Positions 13,718 to 19,144 of a stretch of DNA of 19,144 nucleotides are shown here, piece after piece. How positions within the stretch are numbered: position 1 is the stretch's first letter; each line of letters begins with the position of its first letter. Both the position numbers and the translations under genes were made by a program. The stretch covers positions 1-19,144 of the forward strand of contig CAJAYZ010000477.1 of NCBI GenBank assembly GCA_903949225.1, read 5' to 3'. The stretch comes from an uncultured Planctomycetaceae bacterium. GTDB lineage: Bacteria; Planctomycetota; Planctomycetia; Pirellulales; UBA1268. The notes below the pieces were generated by a model that did no database searches, was not told the DNA's origin, and saw only the letters and a list, made by a program, of their open reading frames with translations.

Positions 13718-14716
13718 TCAGCCACCGAACCGGGCATGGAACTCGCTCTCCAACCGAATCAGGCCGGCGGGGGGGATCTCCTCGGCACGGGCGTCAGGCC
13801 CGAGGCCGAGGGTGGTGTAGAGCGCTTCGACCCCCTCGCGGACTCCCGATTCTCGCTTCCCCCCGGCGATCCGCACAAGGACTCCGCGGAGCAGTTTGCG
13901 ACGGTGGCAGAAGAGATCGCGAATGAAGCGGTGGAACCGTGCGGGATCGGGGATCGTCGCGCGGCGCTGGGCATCAACGACAATCCGCACGATCGCGGAG
14001 TCGACCTTCGGCCGCGGCCAGAAAACGCTCGGCGGGAGGATGCGGACGATCTCCGCGTCGGCTTGGGCACCGATCCAGACCGAGAGCGCGTTGTAGCTGG
14101 AGTCGCCGGCATGGGCCGACATCCGCTCCGCCATCTCGCGTTGCACCGTGACCGTGGCCGATGCGAACGGACGGGGAAGGGCGAGGAGGTTCGAGATCAC
14201 GGGCGTGGCGACGCAGTAGGGAAGATTGGCGACCAGCCGCAGGGCCCCCCCAGGGGAGGCGGCGAGGGCAGCATCGACGGCCGCGAGGAGCGCCGGCGCC
14301 ATCACGTGCTTCGAGGCCAGCGCGTCCCCCTCGACAAGCTCGACATTGTCGGCCTCGATGAGGCGATCGCGGGCCAACTGCGCGAGCCGGGGATCGATCT
14401 CGGCGGTGACAACACGCCCCGCCGCCGCGGCCAGACGTTCGGTGAGCACGCCGGTGCCGCACCCCACTTCGAGGACGACATCCGCCGGGCCGATCCCCGC
14501 CTCGCGGACGACGACATCGACGAGATTGAGATCGACGAGGAAATTTTGCCCCTTCGATGAATCGATCCCGAATCCGACCTGCTCAAAGAGCCGCTTCAGA
14601 TAGGCGGTCGTCTGTCGGGAGGCGCGGGTCATCGGCTCGGCAGGGGGGGCCTCCGGGGGCTTCGACCAGGCAGGGCGGCCCTCGGGACGCCCCCGTGTGC
14701 CATCACGGCGGCTCAT
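13718..14716 (-). CDS. rsmA: 16S rRNA (adenine(1518)-N6/adenine(1519)-N6)-dimethyltransferase
   Basis: RsmA (KsgA) dimethylates two adjacent adenines in the loop of helix 45 of 16S rRNA, using S-adenosylmethionine, late in 30S assembly. The family signature GQNFLVD is at residues 56-62. SAM motif I, LEVGCGTGVLTE, is at 82-93. The acidic ribose-binding Glu106 is in TAEID, and the catalytic NLPYCVATPVI is at 164-174. The C-terminal helical part is present (FCHRRKLLRG). The start at 14716 overlaps the ribE stop as ATGA, with GGAAGGGG upstream, which argues for coupled translation. An internal ATG at 14632 would give 304 residues, nearer the usual family length. The first 28 residues are Pro/Arg-rich and have no family counterpart that I know. 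Confidence 0.93.
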   Translation of the reverse strand: MSRRDGTRGRPEGRPAWSKPPEAPPAEPMTRASRQTTAYLKRLFEQVGFGIDSSKGQNFLVDLNLVDVVVREAGIGPADVVLEVGCGTGVLTERLAAAAGRVVTAEIDPRLAQLARDRLIEADNVELVEGDALASKHVMAPALLAAVDAALAASPGGALRLVANLPYCVATPVISNLLALPRPFASATVTVQREMAERMSAHAGDSSYNALSVWIGAQADAEIVRILPPSVFWPRPKVDSAIVRIVVDAQRRATIPDPARFHRFIRDLFCHRRKLLRGVLVRIAGGKRESGVREGVEALYTTLGLGPDARAEEIPPAGLIRLESEFHARFGG

Positions 14717-15318
14717 GGGGCCCCTTCCAACCAGCGGGCAACATACTTGGCCACCAGATCGGTCTCGAGATTGACGCTCCCACCTACCGCAAGCGCCCCC
14801 AGGGTGGTGACGGCGAGGGTGTGGGGGATGAGGGCGACGCTGAATCGCTCCGCCTCGACATCGACGAGCGTGAGACTGATGCCGTCGATCGCCACCGAGC
14901 CCTTGGAAGCCATCTGGCGGAGGAGCGCTCGAGGTGCCGAAAACACACACGTCACCCAACCGCCCGATTCATCGCGGGAAAGCAGCCTGCCGAGCCCATC
15001 GACGTGCCCGGTGACGAGGTGGCCGCCGAGCCGGTCTGAAAGCCGCAGGGAGCGCTCCAGATTCACTCCCGCGCCGGGGACGAGGCCCCCGAGCGTGGTC
15101 CGGGCGAGGGTTTCAGGCCCGAGTTGGAAGGTGAGGCTAGGCCCATCAACGGCCACCACCGAAAGACAGCAGCCACTGACGCAGATGCTCGCCCCCAAAG
15201 GTGCGGTCAGCGGTCCGTCGGCGGCGACATCCCCCGCCACGACGGTCAGACGCACCCCCGGCGACTCGACCCGCACGTCGCTGATCCGCCCGATGGTTTC
15301 CACGAGTCCGGTGAACAT
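14713..15318 (-). CDS. ribE: Riboflavin synthase (alpha subunit)
   Basis: This enzyme makes riboflavin from two molecules of 6,7-dimethyl-8-ribityllumazine. The 201-residue protein shows the two tandem lumazine-binding barrels. The first starts with the invariant MFTGLVETIG and contains the SGCCLSVV turn. The second starts near SLRLSDRLGGHLVTGHVDG and contains the matching SVAIDGISLTLVDV. A C-terminal helix (NLETDLVAKYVARWLE) holds the trimer in the family. The start at ATG 15318 is fixed by the family N-terminus; the frame opens earlier only by chance. No Shine-Dalgarno is seen, and an extended -10 box lies 7 bases away, so the mRNA is probably leaderless. It is first in a ribE-rsmA-78-aa gene set and diverges from enolase. 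No FMN riboswitch was noticed. Confidence 0.95.
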   Translation of the reverse strand: MFTGLVETIGRISDVRVESPGVRLTVVAGDVAADGPLTAPLGASICVSGCCLSVVAVDGPSLTFQLGPETLARTTLGGLVPGAGVNLERSLRLSDRLGGHLVTGHVDGLGRLLSRDESGGWVTCVFSAPRALLRQMASKGSVAIDGISLTLVDVEAERFSVALIPHTLAVTTLGALAVGGSVNLETDLVAKYVARWLEGAP

Positions 15319-15325
15319 GGGGCCG

Positions 15326-15334
15326 ATGATAGCA
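15326..15334 (-). promoter_or_regulatory. Extended -10 promoter of ribE, predicted leaderless
   Basis: On the minus strand this reads TGCTATCAT, followed by CGGCCCC and the ATG at 15318. The hexamer matches TATAAT at five of six positions and has the TGn extension. Transcription should begin at or next to the start codon. Confidence 0.5.
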
Positions 15335-15411
15335 GGCGGCGGCGCCCCGGGGGCCGAATCGGACGCGAGAGACCGCGGCCAAGCCTGGCAGGGACCCACG
15401 GGGAGTCGGCC

Positions 15412-15439
15412 TTGCGTGCGGGGCCACGGCGGGCACAAT
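15412..15439 (+). promoter_or_regulatory. Possible enolase promoter (TTGCGT-N16-CACAAT)
   Basis: A weak -35-like TTGCGT (15412-15417) and a -10-like CACAAT (15434-15439) are spaced by 16 bases and lie about 60 bases before the enolase start. The match is modest, and nothing better was seen in the 180-base divergent gap. Confidence 0.25.
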
Positions 15440-15498
15440 TGCCGATTCCGCCCCCGTCCGTTCCCCCGATCTCCTCCCCCCGATCAAGAAGGATTTCC

Positions 15499-16791
15499 AT
15501 GTCAACGATTGTCGACGTCCACGCCCGCCAGATCCTCGACAGCCGCGGCAACCCCACCATCGAGGTCGATGTAGCGCTGGCCGACGGAGCGTTCGGGCGC
15601 GCCGCCGTGCCGTCGGGGGCCAGCACCGGTGCCCACGAGGCCTGGGAGAAGCGTGACGGTGACAAGGCCGTCTACCTCGGCAAGGGTGTTCTCGAGGCGG
15701 TGGAAAACGTCAACGCCCAGATCGCCGACGAACTCGAGGGTTGCGATGCCCTCGACCAGGCCGGGATCGACGAGCGGATGCTCGAACTCGACGGCACGCC
15801 GAACAAGAAGAATCTCGGCGCCAACGCGATCCTCGGTGTGTCGATGGCCGTCGCTCACGCCGCGGCGGAGCACTGCGGAATCCCCCTCTACCGCTACCTC
15901 GGCGGCGCCAGCGCCCGGATCCTTCCGGCACCGATGATGAACATCATCAACGGTGGCGCGCATGCCGACAATCCGCTCGATGTCCAGGAGTTCATGGTCA
16001 TGCCCCTGGGCTTCGACACGTTCGACGACGCGCTCCGCGCCGGCGTCGAGACGTTCCACGCCCTCAAGAAAGTGCTCAAGGACAAGAAGCTCTCGACGGC
16101 CGTCGGTGACGAAGGCGGCTTCGCCCCCCACATCGGCACCTGTGCCGAGGCCCTCGAGGTGATCCTCGCGGCGATCTCGGCCGCGGGCTACGAGCCGGGC
16201 AAGGAGATCGGGATCGCCCTCGACGTCGCCGCCACTGAGCTGTTCGACTCGAAGACCGGGACCTACACGATCGAGGGAAAGAAGCTCGACTCCGCCGGCA
16301 TGGTCGACTTCTTCGCCAGCCTCGCCGGCCGCTATCCGATCATGTCGATCGAGGACGGCTGCTCGGAGGACGACTGGAAGGGCTGGAAGCTGATCAGCGA
16401 GAAACTCGGATCGAAGGTGCAATTGGTGGGCGACGATCTCTTCGTCACCAATTCCGAGCGGCTCGGCCGCGGCATCGCCGAGGGGATCGCCAACAGCATC
16501 CTCGTGAAGGTCAATCAGATCGGCACGCTCACGGAGACCATGGCCGCCGTGCAACTGGCCCACCGCGCCGGCTACACGTCGATCGCCAGCCACCGCAGCG
16601 GCGAGACGGAAGATGCCACGATCGCCGACCTCGCCGTCGGCCTCGGCACCGGCCAGATCAAGACCGGCTCGGCATCGCGGAGCGATCGGGTGGCGAAGTA
16701 CAACCAGCTCCTCCGCATCCAGGAGAGCCTCGGTGACGGCGCCGTCTACGCCGGCCCCGACGTCCGCGCCCGTTGGCCCGGCATCGCCTGA
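15499..16791 (+). CDS. eno: Enolase (phosphopyruvate hydratase)
   Basis: Enolase interconverts 2-phosphoglycerate and phosphoenolpyruvate in glycolysis and gluconeogenesis. The 430-residue protein is full length and carries all expected motifs. SGASTG is at 39-44, and NIINGGAHADN at 148-158. The catalytic Glu205 lies in GDEGGFAP. The Mg ligands are Asp242 (LDVAATE), Glu285 (SIEDG) and Asp312 (GDDLFVT). The catalytic base is Lys337 (VKVNQIGT), and the substrate loop is ASHRSGETED (363-372). The ATG at 15499 is preceded by AAGGA about 6 bases away and matches the family N-terminus (STIVDVHARQILDSRGNPT). It appears to be transcribed alone, or with the following membrane-protein gene past a strong hairpin. 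Nothing suggests loss of activity. Confidence 0.98.
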   Translation: MSTIVDVHARQILDSRGNPTIEVDVALADGAFGRAAVPSGASTGAHEAWEKRDGDKAVYLGKGVLEAVENVNAQIADELEGCDALDQAGIDERMLELDGTPNKKNLGANAILGVSMAVAHAAAEHCGIPLYRYLGGASARILPAPMMNIINGGAHADNPLDVQEFMVMPLGFDTFDDALRAGVETFHALKKVLKDKKLSTAVGDEGGFAPHIGTCAEALEVILAAISAAGYEPGKEIGIALDVAATELFDSKTGTYTIEGKKLDSAGMVDFFASLAGRYPIMSIEDGCSEDDWKGWKLISEKLGSKVQLVGDDLFVTNSERLGRGIAEGIANSILVKVNQIGTLTETMAAVQLAHRAGYTSIASHRSGETEDATIADLAVGLGTGQIKTGSASRSDRVAKYNQLLRIQESLGDGAVYAGPDVRARWPGIA

Positions 16792-16823
16792 TTGAGGCTC
16801 GGTTTGCTCGACATCAACAAGCA

Positions 16824-16867
16824 GGTCGGCCGGGCACCGGTGGGATCCACCCCGGTGCCCGGCGACC
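16824..16867 (+). terminator. Strong hairpin between enolase and the next gene
   Basis: CCGGGCACCGG (16830-16840) pairs with CCGGTGCCCGG (16852-16862). The stem extends, past one bulged G, through GGTCG (16824-16828) with CGACC (16863-16867). There is no T-run, and a gene starts 16 bases later. It may be a Rho-assisted terminator, a partial attenuator or an end-protecting structure. Confidence 0.5.
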
Positions 16868-16882
16868 GACCGGAGCCTGGCC

Positions 16883-17224
16883 ATGCCGTCCCCGCCATTT
16901 CGTGCCACCGACTCTCCGTGGTTCTGGGGATGCCTGTTCTCGGTGATGGCGCTGGTCGGCATGGCGCTGATCGCGCCGAAGTACGCCATCCGGCAACGGC
17001 AGATCGAGGGCCGTTTCCTCGGTCGCCAACAGGCCCACATCGAACGCACGCGGCGGGCCGCGGGGCTCGAGCCTGTCGATCTAGCGGAGACGGCCGAGGA
17101 CCGTGACGTCGTCGCTCCGCAGCGGATCGTGCCGCTGTGGACGCTCGCCACGCTCGCGGTGCTCGCCGCCGCCGGCAGCGCCGTGATGCTTGCCCGCGAG
17201 ATCGGGCGGTCTTACCGCATCTAA
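16883..17224 (+). CDS. Small membrane protein with two predicted helices (113 aa)
   Basis: I do not recognise a family. The chain has a hydrophobic segment at residues about 13-31 (WFWGCLFSVMALVGMALIAP) and another at about 84-103 (LWTLATLAVLAAAGSAVML). Between them is a charged, helix-prone region (YAIRQRQIEGRFLGRQQAHI) that could form a coiled coil. Both ends would probably face the same side. GGAG lies 7 bases before the ATG, a good ribosome site. It follows enolase after a hairpin and precedes the sulfotransferase gene by about 30 bases, so the two may share a transcript. The role is unknown. Confidence 0.8.
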   Translation: MPSPPFRATDSPWFWGCLFSVMALVGMALIAPKYAIRQRQIEGRFLGRQQAHIERTRRAAGLEPVDLAETAEDRDVVAPQRIVPLWTLATLAVLAAAGSAVMLAREIGRSYRI

Positions 17225-17254
17225 CAACTCCGTGGAGCCGGCTTGAGGATCGTC

Positions 17255-18607
17255 ATGCTGCCACGAATCGTCTTTCACCATGTCCACAAGTGCGCCGGCA
17301 CGACGCTGCTGAAGTTCCTCCAGGGGACGACCGCCCACGAGCGGGCCGCCCATGTCGAGGAACTCGTGGCGGGGCAGGGGGGCGATCCGAACGGCACGGA
17401 TGCCCGCGCGGCGATCCTCCGGGCCGAGTTCCTCCACGATCCGTACGGTGTCCACGACTGGAAGGGGCTTCTGGGCAACACCCTCGACGTGTGTGTCCTC
17501 CGGGATCCGGTTGCCAGGCTGCATTCCGAATGGCGGATGATCACCCGCTGGGATGACGCCCTCGTGGCCAACCGTGACGATCGTTACCGCCGCCTCCGCA
17601 CGGTGGCCCGCGCCGGCTTCGCTCCCTTCCTCGCGCTCCCCGGCGCCGCGGTCTTTGGCAACGCCGTCGCCCACCACCTCGCCTTCGGTGAGCCGGTGCT
17701 CGGCGAACTCCATGCCGCGTGCCGCGGCGAGGATCCCGCCTCGGCGCTTTTCAACCTTCTCGAGGCACGATTGGCAGCGATCGACGTCGTCGGCTTTGTC
17801 GAAGAGTTCGACGACTTCCTCGCCGCACTCGCCGCCAGACTCGGCTGCTCTCCGCCGCGTGGCTCGCTCCAGGTCCACAACAAGTTTGCCACTTCGACGA
17901 GCCTCACCGCCGACGAGCAGCGCCTCGCCGAATCGTGCACCGTCATCGATCGACGCCTCGTCGCCACGGCCCGCCGGCTTGCCGCAAGCCGGCGTCGCGC
18001 CGACCGCCAGACGCTCGATGCGGAAGCCTGCCAGAACTACGAGGCCCGGATCCTCGAGCCCCCGGCGGCGGTGCTCGTCGACATGGGTGAAGGATTCCTC
18101 GGGACGGGCTGGCACCCCTGCGAGATCAATGGCCGAAAGCGGGCCCGGTGGACCGGCCCCGGCCCGGTGGCCTGTCTTAAAATCCGCATCGACCGCAGCA
18201 ATGCCCTCCGCCTCCGGCTGCGCGTTGGCAATCATCTCCGCTCCGCGCAGGTGGATGGCCTGCGGATCGTGGTCGATGGCACTCCCTGCCGGGTCGACCA
18301 TTGGGTGCTCCCCCCCTTCGATCACTTCTTCGAAGCGGCGATCCCGGCGGCCCCCGGCACTCCCCCTCTGCTCCATGTCGAGATCGACTGCGTCGAGACG
18401 TTTCCACCTCCCAACGCGGCCGACTCCCGCCTGCTCGGCGTGGAGATCGAGGAGATCGAAATCGGACCTGCGGATCGCTACGCTCCCCGGTCGCTGACCG
18501 GGCTGGGCCGGGTGAGCGACGAACTGGCCGCCCTCGCCCGCACCGCCGATGGCGACCGACGGACACAATGCCTGCTCGATTCGCTCCCCGCCGGGGCTGG
18601 CGACTGA
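17255..18607 (+). CDS. Sulfotransferase family protein with extra C-terminal domain, 450 aa
   Basis: The N-terminal half has the two PAPS-binding signatures of eukaryotic-type carbohydrate sulfotransferases. HVHKCAGTT (9-17) is the 5'-phosphosulfate loop and VLRDPVARLHSEW (81-93) the 3'-phosphate-binding segment. Such enzymes move sulfate from PAPS to a sugar or lipid acceptor. From about residue 272 a second domain begins (VDMGEGFLGTGWHPCE, then RARWTGP), rich in alternating strands (LKIRIDRSNALRLRLRVGN). It looks like a beta-sandwich of the sort attached to bacterial glycan-modifying enzymes, perhaps for acceptor or carbohydrate binding (inference). ATG 17255 has GAGGA five bases before it. 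A TTG at 17243, in frame, is the alternative. No signal peptide is seen, so it should act in the cytoplasm. Confidence 0.8.
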   Translation: MLPRIVFHHVHKCAGTTLLKFLQGTTAHERAAHVEELVAGQGGDPNGTDARAAILRAEFLHDPYGVHDWKGLLGNTLDVCVLRDPVARLHSEWRMITRWDDALVANRDDRYRRLRTVARAGFAPFLALPGAAVFGNAVAHHLAFGEPVLGELHAACRGEDPASALFNLLEARLAAIDVVGFVEEFDDFLAALAARLGCSPPRGSLQVHNKFATSTSLTADEQRLAESCTVIDRRLVATARRLAASRRRADRQTLDAEACQNYEARILEPPAAVLVDMGEGFLGTGWHPCEINGRKRARWTGPGPVACLKIRIDRSNALRLRLRVGNHLRSAQVDGLRIVVDGTPCRVDHWVLPPFDHFFEAAIPAAPGTPPLLHVEIDCVETFPPPNAADSRLLGVEIEEIEIGPADRYAPRSLTGLGRVSDELAALARTADGDRRTQCLLDSLPAGAGD

Positions 18608-18698
18608 TCGCCGCGCCCGATTTCCTGGGCAAGACTGTCGTGGCGCCTTCCGGCATCGACCGGAAGCGATCCGTTGCCCGCTTGCCCGCCTGCCGCCC

Positions 18699-19049
18699 AT
18701 GACGACTCCCCGTCGATCCCGCCGCGGGCCGAAGCTCCACCACCGGGTGTACGTGGTGGAACTGGCGACGGAGGTCCGTCGCGACCGGCGCTTCATCCGG
18801 CAGAATCGCTACACGAAGCCCGACCAGATCTGCCTCTATGTCGGCTCGACGGGGCTCGATCCGGAAGTGCGCTACGTCAACCATCTCCGCGGCCACAAGG
18901 GCTGTCCGCTCGTCCGCGACCACGCCATCCGGCTCCGTCCAGATCTCTTTGCCGACTTTCCAGCGATGACCTGGGAGGACGCGGTCGCCACCGAGGAGGC
19001 CTGGGCCAAAGAGCTCCGCGAGCTGGGCTACGCGGTCTACCAGCACTAG
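18699..19049 (+). CDS. Small GIY-YIG-like protein (116 aa)
   Basis: The sequence fits a compact GIY-YIG domain. VYVVEL (17-22) stands for the GIY strand and CLYVGSTG (45-52) for the YIG strand. Arg58 in DPEVRYVNHLRGHKG is at the place of the catalytic Arg, and a C-terminal helix has several Glu (EDAVATEEAWAKEL). Known GIY-YIG domains cut one DNA strand, as in UvrC, Slx1 and homing enzymes. Here no second DNA-binding domain is attached, so it may be a stand-alone nuclease or an inactive relative. The start at 18699 has no clear Shine-Dalgarno. The gene begins 91 bases after the sulfotransferase stop. Assignment rests on motif spacing only. Confidence 0.7.
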   Translation: MTTPRRSRRGPKLHHRVYVVELATEVRRDRRFIRQNRYTKPDQICLYVGSTGLDPEVRYVNHLRGHKGCPLVRDHAIRLRPDLFADFPAMTWEDAVATEEAWAKELRELGYAVYQH

Positions 19050-19085
19050 CGAGCAACGGAAAGCCTCGACGCTCGAAGCACACCG

Positions 19086-19103
19086 CCTCGCGATTCAGCG
19101 AGG
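19086..19103 (+). terminator. Possible terminator hairpin after the GIY-YIG-like gene
   Basis: CCTCGC (19086-19091) pairs with GCGAGG (19098-19103) around a 6-base loop, 37 bases after the stop codon. No T-run follows. The remaining bases to the window end hold nothing else recognisable. Confidence 0.3.
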
Positions 19104-19144
19104 GGTCGCCCGTGCTCCGAGAGCCGGCCTCGCCGGTCAGCGAA

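Noticed and set aside
9633..13820. A 1395-codon rightward open frame opposite the lipid fusion gene
   Set aside because: It runs exactly antisense to a gene with intact motifs in three domains. Its product is rich in Arg, Asp, Glu, Gly and Leu with no recognisable fold, as expected from mirror reading of GC-biased codons.
15319..15498. FMN riboswitch upstream of ribE
   Set aside because: The -10 box lies 7 bases from the ATG, leaving no leader, and no conserved RFN-element segments were seen.
15502..17151. A 549-codon leftward frame opposite enolase
   Set aside because: Enolase on the other strand is certain. This frame is a shadow of its codon bias.
17081..18796. A 571-codon leftward frame opposite the sulfotransferase gene
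   Set aside because: The rightward frame has PAPS-binding motifs and a ribosome site. The antisense product has no motif.
1..19144. tRNA or rRNA genes, insertion sequences, integrase or attachment sites
   Set aside because: None was recognised on reading both strands. Gene content and base composition look uniform and chromosomal.

Overview
The window looks like a chromosomal segment of a high-GC planctomycete, most likely of the Pirellulales type. This rests on gene content: a BBP7-type outer-membrane beta-barrel protein, a secreted PQQ-like beta-propeller opening with a D-W-x-x-F-x-G-P segment, several small proteins of a kind I associate with planctomycetes, strong G/C bias at third codon positions, and frequent strand switching between short transcription units. 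No tRNA, rRNA, CRISPR array, transposase or phage gene was seen.

Layout. Positions 1-2922 are read leftward: a polyphosphate kinase 2 cut by the window edge, a small hypothetical gene, a UVR-motif protein with a clear extended -10 promoter, and the GGQ ribosome-rescue hydrolase ArfB. Positions 3067-5598 are read rightward: a secreted PQQ-like propeller and a TIM-barrel sugar phosphate isomerase/epimerase. A TraB/GumN (Tiki-like) protein (5677-6702, leftward) diverges from the BBP7 protein (6950-8815, rightward), which carries a Gln-Gly-Asn tandem repeat and is closed by two strong hairpins.

Positions 8959-15318 are read leftward. In transcription order they hold riboflavin synthase, RsmA (translationally coupled to it by an ATGA overlap), a 78-residue protein, a 1173-residue three-domain lipid enzyme, and a hotdog thioesterase. 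The three-domain enzyme (fatty acyl-AMP ligase, acyl carrier protein, alpha-oxoamine synthase) is the most striking gene. It appears to be a one-polypeptide machine that activates a fatty acid, loads it on its own carrier and condenses it with an amino acid, as in the first step of sphingoid-base or related aminolipid synthesis.

Positions 15499-19049 are read rightward: enolase, a two-helix membrane protein, a PAPS-type sulfotransferase with an extra C-terminal domain, and a small GIY-YIG-like protein.

A regulatory theme emerges from reading upstream regions. Three leftward genes carry nearly the same extended -10 core (TGCTATAATCG-like). In two of them (thioesterase and ribE) the core sits 6-7 bases from the ATG with no Shine-Dalgarno, which predicts leaderless mRNAs.
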